DNA of 64,000 bases from Amphibiibacter pelophylacis (GTDB lineage Bacteria > Pseudomonadota > Gammaproteobacteria > Burkholderiales > Burkholderiaceae_C): NCBI RefSeq assembly GCF_037688875.1, contig NZ_JAWDIE010000008.1, positions 62,001-126,000 of the forward strand, given 5' to 3'. Below are positions 25,658 to 33,577 of this stretch, piece after piece. Position 1 is the first letter of the stretch; the number at the start of each line of letters is the position of its first letter. The notes beneath the pieces are model-generated. The model was not told where the DNA came from and ran no database searches. It saw only the letters and a list, made by a program, of their open reading frames with translations. The position numbers and the translations under genes are program-made.

Positions 25658-26467
25658 ATGAGTTCAGCGCCCGAATCCCCCTCGTCCGCCCTGCCGTTCG
25701 CCGGTGCCATGGCGGGCTGGGGCGATCTGTTCAAAGCCTTCATCCCCGCGTCCGCCACGGCGGCCAACCCCGCCGTGCCGATGCCGGGTGTGCAGACCGC
25801 GATGCCCCCGGGCCTGGCGCACTGGCTGACACCCAGCGCCAACCCGCAGGAGCTGGACAAGCGCATCGAGGACTTGAAAACCGTCAAATTCTGGCTGGAC
25901 CAGAACGCGACGCTGGTGGATAACACCATCCGCGCGCTGGAGGTCCAGCGCCTGACCATGGCCACGCTGCAGAACATGAATGTGCCGCTGCAAAGCATGA
26001 TGGACGCCATGGCCGCCCCGTGGGCCCACCTGGCGCAGGCCACGGCGGCTGCACCCACGACGGCGGCTGAAGCGCCGGCTCCGGCCGCTCCGCCGCAAGC
26101 TGCGCCTGCGCCAGCACCGGCTCCGCAGGCCAGCCCGGCGCCCGCCTCCGAATCCGCTACAGCCGACGCCGCCGCCGCCCTGCCCACACAGTGGTGGAAC
26201 GACATGACCGGTCAGTTCGCCCGTCTGGCGCAGGCGGTGGTTCAGCAGGGCCAGGCTGCGGTGCAGGCCACAGTCGAGCAGGGTCAGGCGCTGGTGCCCA
26301 AAGTCCCGGCGGCCCCCAAACCAGCACGGAAAACTGCCGCCAAGCCAGCCGCGAAGGCCGCGCCCAAAGCCGCCGCCAAACCCGCTGCTGCTGCGAAAGC
26401 CGCTCCGGTAAAGACGGCTGCAAAAGCGGCGGCCAAACCGGCAGCGGGGCGGAAGAAGGCGGGGTAA
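25658..26467 (+). CDS. phaM: PhaM-type polyhydroxyalkanoate granule-associated protein
   Basis: A 269-residue protein. The conserved central segment is ANPQELDKRIEDLKTVKFWL followed by the helix DNTIRALEVQRLTMATLQNM, as in Ralstonia PhaM. A low-complexity Ala/Pro region then leads to a histone-H1-like tail of Lys-Ala-Pro repeats (KTAAKPAAKAAPKAAAKPAA). PhaM activates PHB synthase PhaC and tethers granules to the nucleoid through the basic tail; these roles are from the known family. It is divergent from gmk with a 121-bp gap. It implies the organism stores PHA. Confidence 0.88.
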   Translation: MSSAPESPSSALPFAGAMAGWGDLFKAFIPASATAANPAVPMPGVQTAMPPGLAHWLTPSANPQELDKRIEDLKTVKFWLDQNATLVDNTIRALEVQRLTMATLQNMNVPLQSMMDAMAAPWAHLAQATAAAPTTAAEAPAPAAPPQAAPAPAPAPQASPAPASESATADAAAALPTQWWNDMTGQFARLAQAVVQQGQAAVQATVEQGQALVPKVPAAPKPARKTAAKPAAKAAPKAAAKPAAAAKAAPVKTAAKAAAKPAAGRKKAG

Positions 26468-26737
26468 TCAGACGCGGGCTGCAGCCCGCTTTTCCGCCTC
26501 CAGCCCCTCGTATTTCGCCTGGAGCTGTTCGCGGCTCTCGACGTGTTCGGGGTTGAGCGGGATGCACTCCACCGGGCAGATGGCCACGCACTGCGGCTCA
26601 TCGAAGTGGCCCACGCACTCGGTGCAGCGGCTGGGGGCGATGACGTAATACTCGGCGCCCATGCTGATCGCGCCGTTGGGGCATTCGGGCTCGCAGACGT
26701 CGCAGTTGATGCAGGCGTCGGTGATCATCAGCGCCAT
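26468..26737 (-). CDS. YfhL-type 2[4Fe-4S] ferredoxin
   Basis: An 89-residue ferredoxin with two Cys clusters. The first is ACINCDVCEPECP, with Cys9, 12, 15 and 19. The second is CTECVGHFDEPQCVAICP, carrying the longer insertion typical of the YfhL/Alvin type. A charged C-terminal extension follows. Its low-potential electron-transfer partner is unknown. It lies 2 bp after coaD on the same strand and so belongs to that operon. Confidence 0.93.
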   Translation of the reverse strand: MALMITDACINCDVCEPECPNGAISMGAEYYVIAPSRCTECVGHFDEPQCVAICPVECIPLNPEHVESREQLQAKYEGLEAEKRAAARV

Positions 26738-26739
26738 GC

Positions 26740-27240
26740 TCAGTCCCCGGCCAGACGGCGCTGCAGCGGGGCCAGCACGCTGGGCGGCACAAAGGGCGCG
26801 ACGTCGCCCCCCAGGCGGGCGATCTCGCGCACGAAAGTGCCGCTGATGTACTGCACCTGCGGCGAGGGCGCCAGAAAAACGGTGTCCACCTCGGGCATCA
26901 GGTGGCGGTTCATGCCGGCCATCTGGAACTCGTAATCGAAATCGCTCACGCCGCGCAGGCCGCGCACCACCACCTGGCCGCCCAGCGCCAGCACGGTGTC
27001 GCGCAAAAGGCCCGTGAAGCCCTGCACCTGAACGCCGGGCAGCCCGGCCAGCGCCTCGCGCGCCAGGTCCACGCGCTCGTCGGCGCTGAACAGCGTGTTC
27101 TTGTGATGGCCCTGCGCCACCAGCACCGTCAGGCGGCCGAACAGGCGACTGGCGCGCTGCACCAGATCAACATGGCCCTGGGTGATGGGGTCGAAGGTGC
27201 CGGGGTAGACGGCGAGGGTATTGGGGGCGTTGGCATCCAT
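26740..27240 (-). CDS. coaD: Phosphopantetheine adenylyltransferase
   Basis: A 166-residue enzyme making dephospho-CoA from 4'-phosphopantetheine and ATP. The nucleotidyltransferase motif TQGH (Thr20-His23) in YPGTFDPITQGHVDLVQR is intact. RGLRGVSDFDYEFQMAGMNR and the second signature ISGTFVRE follow. The ATG at 27240 gives the standard length. In many relatives rsmD precedes coaD; here the ars genes sit upstream instead. Confidence 0.95.
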   Translation of the reverse strand: MDANAPNTLAVYPGTFDPITQGHVDLVQRASRLFGRLTVLVAQGHHKNTLFSADERVDLAREALAGLPGVQVQGFTGLLRDTVLALGGQVVVRGLRGVSDFDYEFQMAGMNRHLMPEVDTVFLAPSPQVQYISGTFVREIARLGGDVAPFVPPSVLAPLQRRLAGD

Positions 27241-27293
27241 GGCGTGATTGTCGGGCAAAACATCGTGACTGCCATCCGTCAAACAATTCAATA

Positions 27294-27311
27294 ATTCCAG
27301 TATGATGGAAT
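27294..27311 (+). promoter_or_regulatory. ArsR operator overlapping promoter and start
   Basis: ATTCCA-GTATGA-TGGAAT is a perfect 6-bp inverted repeat ending 1 bp before the arsR ATG. A TATGAT -10-like hexamer (27301-27306) lies within it, which would place transcription start near the start codon. The transcript may therefore be leaderless or nearly so, and ArsR bound here would block polymerase. The binding is inferred from position and symmetry. Confidence 0.6.
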
Positions 27312-27312
27312 C

Positions 27313-27660
27313 ATGGAAACGACCACAGACCTGACGTCCACCGCCACGCTGGAAGAATCTGCCGCGCTCAGCGCCCTGGCCGCACTGGCCCAGCCGCTGC
27401 GCCTGCGCGTGTTCCGCGCCCTGGTGGTCGCCGGACCGCAGGGCCTGACGCCGGGCGAGCTGGCCGCGCGCTGGCAGGTGCCGGGCAACACGCTGTCCTT
27501 TCACCTCAAAGAGCTGGTGCATGCGGGCCTGATCACGCAGGAGCGCGACGGCCGCAGCCTGATCTGCCGCGCCGAATTCGGGCGCATGAACGCCCTGCTG
27601 GGCTACCTGACCGAGCACTGCTGCCAGGGCGAGAGCTGTGGCGCTATCCCCCGACCCTGA
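27313..27660 (+). CDS. arsR: ArsR family arsenic-responsive repressor
   Basis: A 115-residue winged-helix repressor. The HTH is in LTPGELAARWQVPGNTLSFHLKELVHAGL. The classical ELCVCDL metal motif of the plasmid R773 ArsR is absent. Instead the C-terminus has Cys103, Cys104 and Cys109 in EHCCQGESCG, matching the C-terminal three-Cys As(III) site described for Acidithiobacillus ferrooxidans ArsR. It heads arsC-acr3. Its stop codon lies inside the CCCTGA repeat tract, every unit of which carries an in-frame TGA. Confidence 0.92.
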   Translation: METTTDLTSTATLEESAALSALAALAQPLRLRVFRALVVAGPQGLTPGELAARWQVPGNTLSFHLKELVHAGLITQERDGRSLICRAEFGRMNALLGYLTEHCCQGESCGAIPRP

Positions 27661-27714
27661 CCCTGACCCTGACCCTGACCCTGACCCTGACCCTGACCCT
27701 GACCCTGACCCTGA
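27655..27714 (+). repeat. Hexanucleotide tandem repeat, 10 copies of CCCTGA
   Basis: Ten perfect copies of a 6-bp unit begin in the last codons of arsR and fill most of the gap to arsC. The arsR stop is the first TGA of the tract. Because the unit is 6 bp, copy-number change leaves the ArsR protein unaltered but changes the arsR-arsC spacing. Slippage during replication is expected at such a tract. Confidence 0.95.
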
Positions 27715-27737
27715 CTGATCCTTCCGGAGCGACCCCC

Positions 27738-28247
27738 ATGACCACGCCCTTGAACGTCCTTTTCCTGTGCACGCACAACTCGGCGCGCAGCATCCTGGCC
27801 GAGGCGCTGCTCAACCACTTGGGCGGAGAGCGCTTTCGCGGCTTTTCGGCCGGCAGCAGCCCGCGCGAGGCGCAAAAACCCAACCCCATCGGCCTGGAAG
27901 TGCTGGCCGAAGCCGGACTGCCCACCGACGGCCTGCACAGCAAATGCTGGGATGTGTTCGCCGCGCCAGACGCGCCGCGCATGGATCTGATCATCACCGT
28001 GTGCGACAGCGCGGCGGGCGAAACCTGCCCGATCTGGCCCGGACGCCCGGCCACGGCGCACTGGGGCTACGCCGACCCCTCAGCGGTGGCGGGCGGGCCG
28101 GACGCCCAGCGCGCGGCCTTTCGCCAGACCCTGCTGGCCCTGCGCCAGCGCATCAGCCTGCTGATCAGCCTGCCGACGTCCGAGCTGTCACCCGAGCGGC
28201 TGCAGGGCAGCGCCCGCGCCCTGGCGGGAGGCGAACATGTCGGCTGA
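27738..28247 (+). CDS. arsC: Arsenate reductase, low-molecular-weight phosphatase type
   Basis: A 169-residue cytosolic reductase converting As(V) to As(III). The PTP loop CTHNSARS (catalytic Cys at about 11) sits after strand LNVLFL. The later Cys residues in HSKCWDVF and VCDSAAGETCP are candidates for the disulfide relay, as in thioredoxin- or mycothiol-dependent ArsC. A C-terminal extension of about 30 residues is present. It overlaps acr3 by 11 bp. Confidence 0.93.
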   Translation: MTTPLNVLFLCTHNSARSILAEALLNHLGGERFRGFSAGSSPREAQKPNPIGLEVLAEAGLPTDGLHSKCWDVFAAPDAPRMDLIITVCDSAAGETCPIWPGRPATAHWGYADPSAVAGGPDAQRAAFRQTLLALRQRISLLISLPTSELSPERLQGSARALAGGEHVG

Positions 28248-29286
28248 AGCGCAGCGCATGGGCTTTTTCGAGCGTCACCTCACGGCCTGGGTGCTGCTGT
28301 GCATGGTCGCAGGCGTGGGCCTGGGGCAGCTGTTCCCGGCGGGCGTGCAGGCGGTGGGGCGGCTGGAGATCGCGCAGGTCAACCTGCCGGTTGGCGCGCT
28401 GATCTGGGTGATGATCATCCCCATGCTGCTGCGCATTGATTTCGCCAGCCTGGCGCAGGTCGGTCAGCACTGGCGCGGCATCGGGGTGACGCTCTTCGTC
28501 AACTGGGCGGTCAAGCCCTTTTCGATGGCGCTGCTGGGCTGGATTTTCGTGCGCCACCTCTTCGCGCCCTGGCTGCCGCCGGAGCAGATCGACAGCTACA
28601 TCGCCGGGCTGATCCTGCTGGCGGCGGCGCCGTGCACGGCCATGGTGTTTGTCTGGAGCCGGCTCACGGGCGGGCATCCGCTGTTCACCCTGAGCCAGGT
28701 GGCGCTCAACGACGCCATCATGGTGTTTGCGTTTGCGCCCATCGTGGCGCTGCTGCTGGGGCTGTCCAGCATCGTGGTGCCCTGGGCGACGCTGGTCACG
28801 TCGGTGCTGCTGTACATCGTCATCCCGGTCGTTTTGGCGCAACTCGCCAGGCGCGCGCTGCTGCGCCGGGGGCCGCAGGCGCTGGAATCAGCGCTGGCGC
28901 GGCTGGGGCCTGCGTCCATCGTGGCGCTGCTGCTGACGCTGGTGCTGCTGTTTGCTTTTCAGGGCGGCGCCATTCTGTCGCAGCCGCTGGTGATTGCGCT
29001 GCTGGCGGTGCCCATCCTGATCCAGGTGCTGTTCAACGCGGGGCTGGCTTACTGGCTGAACCGGCGCGTGGGCGAATCGCACAGCGTGGCCTGCCCCTCG
29101 GCGCTGATCGGCGCGAGCAACTTTTTCGAGCTGGCCGTGGCCGCCGCCATCAGCCTGTTCGGCTTTGAATCGGGCGCGGCGCTGGCCACCGTGGTCGGCG
29201 TCCTGATCGAGGTGCCGGTGATGCTGCTGGTGGTCCGCGTCGTCAACCGCAGCCGGGGCTGGTACGACAGAGGCTGCGCGCGCTGA
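28237..29286 (+). CDS. acr3: Arsenite efflux permease, ACR3 family
   Basis: A 349-residue inner-membrane protein with ten predicted helices. The conserved Cys in LAAAPCTAMVFVWSRLTGG, needed for As(III) transport in ACR3 proteins, is present. Further signatures are IWVMIIPMLLRIDF, and CPSALIGASNFFELAVAAAI near the end. It exports the arsenite made by ArsC, driven by the proton gradient. Its start overlaps arsC, giving a coupled arsR-arsC-acr3 operon. Confidence 0.94.
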   Translation: MSAEAQRMGFFERHLTAWVLLCMVAGVGLGQLFPAGVQAVGRLEIAQVNLPVGALIWVMIIPMLLRIDFASLAQVGQHWRGIGVTLFVNWAVKPFSMALLGWIFVRHLFAPWLPPEQIDSYIAGLILLAAAPCTAMVFVWSRLTGGHPLFTLSQVALNDAIMVFAFAPIVALLLGLSSIVVPWATLVTSVLLYIVIPVVLAQLARRALLRRGPQALESALARLGPASIVALLLTLVLLFAFQGGAILSQPLVIALLAVPILIQVLFNAGLAYWLNRRVGESHSVACPSALIGASNFFELAVAAAISLFGFESGAALATVVGVLIEVPVMLLVVRVVNRSRGWYDRGCAR

Positions 29287-29296
29287 TCTGAAAGGA

Positions 29297-29689
29297 TCAG
29301 GTCTGTTCGGGCTGATCGGGCGGGTCGGGCTGATCTGCAAGACGGAAGATGCAGGCGGCCCGCGTCCACTTCTGGCCCTCGGGCGTCCAGGGCGTGGGCG
29401 CCTGGTACTGTCCCATCTGCGCCTCCCATTCGCTCAGGATGGGGATGAGCGCCTGATCCTGCGCCATGCGCGCCGCGTCGAAGCGCGCGTCGTCGGTCTG
29501 CATGACCATCACCAGGCGCGTGCCCAGGCGGTGAATCGTCATGTCCAGCACGCCGTGGCGGCGCAGGTGCGCAGCGACTTCGGGCCAGATGCGCTTGTGC
29601 GCGGCCTCGTAGGCGGCGATGGCGTCCGGGCTGTCTTTCAGATCAAGCAGCAGCACCTGCTGCGTCACGCCGGACATCGCCGTGCTCAT
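29297..29689 (-). CDS. L-fucose/L-rhamnose mutarotase family protein
   Basis: A 130-residue dimeric alpha/beta-barrel mutarotase. Landmarks are LLLDLKDSPDAIAAYEAAHK with the catalytic His in the HKRIWPEV segment. TIHRLGTRLVMVMQTDD and WEAQMGQYQAPTPW are also family hallmarks. It interconverts alpha and beta anomers of L-fucose ahead of the dehydrogenase. It is the last gene of the fucose operon and overlaps the preceding SDR stop by ATGA. The start at 29689 was chosen on that coupling. Confidence 0.88.
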   Translation of the reverse strand: MSTAMSGVTQQVLLLDLKDSPDAIAAYEAAHKRIWPEVAAHLRRHGVLDMTIHRLGTRLVMVMQTDDARFDAARMAQDQALIPILSEWEAQMGQYQAPTPWTPEGQKWTRAACIFRLADQPDPPDQPEQT

Positions 29690-30462
29690 GTCAGCGCCCG
29701 GTCCAGGTGGGTGTAGCCGCCATCGACAAACACCCATTGCCCGGTGGTGTGGCTGCTGCGCGGCGAGAGCAGAAACACCGTCATGTCAGCCAGCTCTTCG
29801 CAGGTCGTCATGCGCTGGCCCAGCGGAATTCTGGCGGTGATGCTGTCCAGTTTGGCCTGCGGATCGGGGAAGCTGTCCACCCAGCGGCGGTAGAGCGGCG
29901 TCATGGCTTCGGCCGGGATGACGGCGTTGACGCGCACGCCGTCCATGCGCAGAGCGGCGGCCCATTCGCGCGTCAGGGCGAGCTGCGCGCCCTTGGCGGC
30001 GCAGTAGCCGCTGGTGTTGCCCTGGCCCGTCAGCGCGGTCTTGCTGCTGATGTTGACGATGGCGCCCCGGCTGGCTTTCAGGTGCGGCACGCACAGGTGG
30101 GCCAGCGTGTAGTAGTGGATGAGATTGCGGTCCAGCGATCCGGTGAAGGCCTGCGGGCCCGCGTCCAGGCCCACGCTGTCGTTGATGCCCGCGTTGTTCA
30201 CCAGGCCGTCCAGGCGCCCGAAATGCTGCAGCGTGTCGTCCACGGCGCGCGTGCAGGCGCTGGCGTCGCTCAGGTTGATCTGGATGAAGTGCGATCTGGG
30301 CTGCGCCGCGTAGAGTGCCTGCGCAAAATCGGGCGTCATCGGGCTTTTGCCGAAAATGACGGGGATCGCACCCTCGTTCGCCAGCGCCAGGCTGATGGCG
30401 GCGCCGATGCCGCTGGCGCCGCCGGTGACGATGACGGTTTTGTCGCTCAGGTAGAGATCCAT
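29686..30462 (-). CDS. SDR oxidoreductase, probable L-fucose dehydrogenase
   Basis: A 258-residue short-chain dehydrogenase with TGGASGIG at 13-20, LVNNAGIND, a catalytic Ser near 139-140 in IVNISSKTA, and Tyr153/Lys157 in YCAAK. Context indicates NAD(P)-dependent oxidation of L-fucose to the lactone: it lies between the mutarotase and the lactonase. The C-terminal TTGQWVFVDGGYTHLDRAL is like sugar dehydrogenases of this pathway. Assignment to L-fucose over D-arabinose or L-galactose is inference. Confidence 0.88.
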   Translation of the reverse strand: MDLYLSDKTVIVTGGASGIGAAISLALANEGAIPVIFGKSPMTPDFAQALYAAQPRSHFIQINLSDASACTRAVDDTLQHFGRLDGLVNNAGINDSVGLDAGPQAFTGSLDRNLIHYYTLAHLCVPHLKASRGAIVNISSKTALTGQGNTSGYCAAKGAQLALTREWAAALRMDGVRVNAVIPAEAMTPLYRRWVDSFPDPQAKLDSITARIPLGQRMTTCEELADMTVFLLSPRSSHTTGQWVFVDGGYTHLDRALT

Positions 30463-30488
30463 GGACGGCTTTCAGGAATCTTCAGAAA

Positions 30489-31406
30489 TCAGGACAGACC
30501 GCTGAGGCCATACACGCGCCGGGCCGTGCCCTGCCACAGCGCGCTTTGTTCGGCGGCGCTCAGGCGGCTGGTCCAGTCGGAAAACAGCGCCAGATTGTCG
30601 GCGTAGGACGTGGCCAGCGAGAGCACCGGCCAGTCCGAGCCAAACATCAGCCGCTGCGCGCCAAAGGCGTCCAGCGCGATGTCCCAGCAGCGGCGCATTG
30701 CGGATCGGGCGCTGTCCGGAAGGTCTCCCGCGATCGTGGCCTCGGTGGCCAGGCCCGATAGTTTGGCGGCCACGTGCGGCAGCGCGGCCAGAGCGCGCAG
30801 ATGGCCTTCCCACGGGCGCCAGGCCGGGTCGCCCGCCGCAGCGCCCACCGGCGGCTTGCCCAGGTGGTCCAGCACCAGCCAGTGGCGGTCATGCTGCGCG
30901 GCCCAGGCGGGCACCCCGGCCATCTGTCCGTGGCGCACCAGCAGGCTGTAGACCAGGCCCGCGTCCTGCACGGCGCGCAGGCCGCGGTTGACCTCGGGGC
31001 TGGCGATGAAGGCGGGCACGTCAGCCTCGTCCTGCACCTGATGGCGCAGGCCTTTGAGGCGCTCGCCCTGCGGGTGCGCGCGCCAGGCGGCCAGGCGCTG
31101 GGGCAGATCAGGCGCGCGCAGGTCGTCCCAGCCGATGACGCCCGCGATCTGCGGCGCCGTGGCGCACAAGTCCAGCAGCCAGGCGGTTTCGCGCGGCGTG
31201 GCGCGGGCCTGAACCGCCAGGCACTGGGCGATACTGCCCGCCTGCATCAGCGGCAGGCTGTCGTGCGGGAGCACGTCGCGGCGCAGCGCGGCCAGCGGCT
31301 CGCTCATCCAGGCGTAATCCTGGGGGTGATCGCGCCAGGGCCAGAAGTGCTGGTGGGCGTCGATGCGACCGCCGCTGACAGCCCCAGCGGCCCCCGCTGC
31401 GCTCAT
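30489..31406 (-). CDS. Amidohydrolase family protein, probable L-fuconolactonase
   Basis: A 305-residue TIM-barrel amidohydrolase (COG3618 type). The metal-binding HxH is in RIDAHQHFWPW (His18, His20). VIGWDDLRAPD, KGLRHQVQDE and VLDHLGKPP follow. FGSDWPV near the C-terminus holds the catalytic Asp. It hydrolyses L-fucono-1,4-lactone to L-fuconate. Its ATG overlaps the dehydratase stop, so the two are coupled. Confidence 0.92.
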   Translation of the reverse strand: MSAAGAAGAVSGGRIDAHQHFWPWRDHPQDYAWMSEPLAALRRDVLPHDSLPLMQAGSIAQCLAVQARATPRETAWLLDLCATAPQIAGVIGWDDLRAPDLPQRLAAWRAHPQGERLKGLRHQVQDEADVPAFIASPEVNRGLRAVQDAGLVYSLLVRHGQMAGVPAWAAQHDRHWLVLDHLGKPPVGAAAGDPAWRPWEGHLRALAALPHVAAKLSGLATEATIAGDLPDSARSAMRRCWDIALDAFGAQRLMFGSDWPVLSLATSYADNLALFSDWTSRLSAAEQSALWQGTARRVYGLSGLS

Positions 31407-32692
31407 GCGGCGGGGCCCCGGAAGGTGTACTGCGCCAGCGAGGCGGGCTTCATGGTGATCGAAAAGCCCGGCTGCTGCGGCGGCATGTAGGCGGCGTTGC
31501 GGATGATGCAGGGCGCTTCAAAGTGCTCGTGCAGGTGGTCGACGTACTCGATGACGCGGCCCTCGTGCGTGCCCGCGATGCACAGATAGTCGATCATGGA
31601 CAGGTGCTGCACGTACTCGCACAGGCCGACACCCCCCGCGTGCGGACAGACGGGCAGGCCGTATTGGGCGGCCATCAGCATCACCGCCAGGATCTCGTTG
31701 ACACCGCCCAGGCGGCAGGAATCGATCTGCACCACGTCGATGGCTTCGCGCATGATGAACTGCTTGAACAGGATGCGGTTCTGGCCCATTTCACCCGTGG
31801 CGACCTTCATCTGGCCCAGCAGCGCCTGGCGGATGGCGCGGTGGCCTTCCACGTCGTCGGGGCTGGTCGGTTCCTCGATGAACCAGGGTTTGGCGAAGGC
31901 CAGATCCTTCAGCCACGGAATCGCCTGGGGCACATCCCAGACCTGGTTGGCGTCGATCATCAGGTGGCGGTCGGGGCCCAGCACCTCGCGCGCGATGCGC
32001 AGGCGGCGGATGTCGTCCTCTTTGTCGCGCCCGACCTTGAGCTTGATGTGGGCAAAGCCCGCATCCACCGCCTCCTGCGCCAGGCGGCGCAGTTTGTCGT
32101 CGGGGTAGCCCAGCCAGCCGGCCGAGGTGGTGTAGCAGGGGTAACCGCTGGCTTCCAGCTGGGCCAGTCGCTCGGCCTTGCCCGCAGCGCGCTCGCGCAG
32201 CAGGGTCAGCGCTTCTTCGGGGGTGATGCAGTCGGTGATGTAGCGGAAATCAATGCAGCGCACCAGCTCTTCGGGCGTCATGTCGGCGACCAGGCGCCAG
32301 ACGGGTTTGCCCTCGCGCTTGGCCCACAGGTCCCACACCGCGTTGACGACAGCGCCGGTGGCCAAGTGGATGGCGCCTTTGTCGGGGCCGATCCAGCGCA
32401 GCTGGCTGTCGCTGGTGACATGGCGCCAGAAAGCCCCCATGTCGGCGGCGATGCCGTCCAGATCCAGGCCGACCACGCGCGAGGCCAGCGCCTGGATGGC
32501 GGCGCAGCAGATTTCGTTGCCGCGCCCGATGGTGAAGGTCAGCCCATGCCCTTCCAGGCCGGGCTGGTCGGTCTCCAGGATGACGTAGGCCGCCGAGTAA
32601 TCCGGATCGGGATTCATGGCGTCCGAACCGTCCAGGTGCTGCGACGTGGGGAAGCGCACGTCCAGGGTGCGCAGGCCGGTGATCAGGGGCAT
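31403..32692 (-). CDS. L-fuconate dehydratase, enolase superfamily
   Basis: A 429-residue mandelate-racemase-subgroup enzyme converting L-fuconate to 2-keto-3-deoxy-L-fuconate. The KxK general base motif is in FAHIKLKVGRDKEDD, metal-ligand Asp in MIDANQVWD, and Glu in FIEEPTSPDD. The second acid/base His is in VCPHAGGVGLCEYVQHLS. The N-terminus LRTLDVRFPTSQHLDGSDAM is characteristic of fuconate dehydratase. Length matches the family. Confidence 0.94.
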   Translation of the reverse strand: MPLITGLRTLDVRFPTSQHLDGSDAMNPDPDYSAAYVILETDQPGLEGHGLTFTIGRGNEICCAAIQALASRVVGLDLDGIAADMGAFWRHVTSDSQLRWIGPDKGAIHLATGAVVNAVWDLWAKREGKPVWRLVADMTPEELVRCIDFRYITDCITPEEALTLLRERAAGKAERLAQLEASGYPCYTTSAGWLGYPDDKLRRLAQEAVDAGFAHIKLKVGRDKEDDIRRLRIAREVLGPDRHLMIDANQVWDVPQAIPWLKDLAFAKPWFIEEPTSPDDVEGHRAIRQALLGQMKVATGEMGQNRILFKQFIMREAIDVVQIDSCRLGGVNEILAVMLMAAQYGLPVCPHAGGVGLCEYVQHLSMIDYLCIAGTHEGRVIEYVDHLHEHFEAPCIIRNAAYMPPQQPGFSITMKPASLAQYTFRGPAA

Positions 32693-32710
32693 GGAATATC
32701 CTTGAAAAGC

Positions 32711-33565
32711 TCAGGCGGCTTTTGTGCGCTGGCGCTGCTGGCCCAGGCCCTCGATGCCCAGCTCCATCACCTGGCCGGGGCGCAGGTAAACGGGCGGCTT
32801 CTGGCCCATGCCCACGCCGGGCGGCGTGCCGGTCGAGATGACATCGCCGGGCTGCAGGCTCATGAACTGGCTGAGGTAATGGACGAGGAAAGGCACGCCG
32901 TAAACCATGGTCGCGGTCGTGCCGTCCTGGAAGGTTTTGCCATCGACCTTGAGCCACAGGCGCAGGTTTTGCGGGTCAGCGACCTCGTCGGCGGTGACCA
33001 GCCAGGGGCCCGTCGGGCCGAAGGTGTCGCAGCCCTTGCCCTTGTCCCAGGTGCCGCTGCGCTCGATCTGGTATTCGCGCTCGGACACGTCGTTGACCAC
33101 GCAGTAGCCCGCGACGTGGCTCATGGCGTCGGCCTCGCTGATGTAGCGCCCGCCGCGCCCGATGACCACGCCGAGTTCGACCTCCCAGTCGGTTTTCTGC
33201 GAACCGCGCGGAATCTCGACATCGTCATCCGGCCCGACGATGGCGCTGGTCCATTTGTTGAAAACCACCGGCTCGGGCGGCACGGCCATGCCGGTTTCGG
33301 CGGCGTGGTCCGAGTAGTTCAGCCCGATGCAGATGAACTTGCCGATCTGGCCCACGCAGGGCCCCAGGCGCAGGTCGGCCTGCGGCACGCCAGGCACCAG
33401 CGGCAGCTCCTCCAGATCCAGCGCCTGCAGGCGGGCGATGCTTTCAGGCAGCAGGGCATGCCCCGCAATATCGGTCAGCACGCCGGACAGGTCGCGCACA
33501 CGCCCCTGGGCGTCGAGCACGCCGGGCTTTTCCTGGCCCGCAGGACCGTATCGGAGGAGTTTCAT
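32711..33565 (-). CDS. Fumarylacetoacetate hydrolase family, probable 2,4-diketo-3-deoxy-L-fuconate hydrolase
   Basis: A 284-residue FAH-fold enzyme. The metal-binding acidic residues are in the segment WEVELGVVIGRGGRYISEAD, and IGLNYSDHAAETG precedes them. LKVDGKTFQDG, then GDVISTGTPPGVGMGQKPP complete the family signature. In the L-fucose pathway it cleaves 2,4-diketo-3-deoxy-L-fuconate to pyruvate and L-lactate; this assignment relies on the operon. It is followed by the low-G+C MFS gene. Confidence 0.9.
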   Translation of the reverse strand: MKLLRYGPAGQEKPGVLDAQGRVRDLSGVLTDIAGHALLPESIARLQALDLEELPLVPGVPQADLRLGPCVGQIGKFICIGLNYSDHAAETGMAVPPEPVVFNKWTSAIVGPDDDVEIPRGSQKTDWEVELGVVIGRGGRYISEADAMSHVAGYCVVNDVSEREYQIERSGTWDKGKGCDTFGPTGPWLVTADEVADPQNLRLWLKVDGKTFQDGTTATMVYGVPFLVHYLSQFMSLQPGDVISTGTPPGVGMGQKPPVYLRPGQVMELGIEGLGQQRQRTKAA

Positions 33566-33577
33566 GGTTGCCTTTCT

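Noticed and set aside
27603..28061. Minus-strand frame encoding a Gly-Gln dipeptide run
   Set aside because: It is the antisense reading of the CCCTGA tract and arsC, with no other motif.
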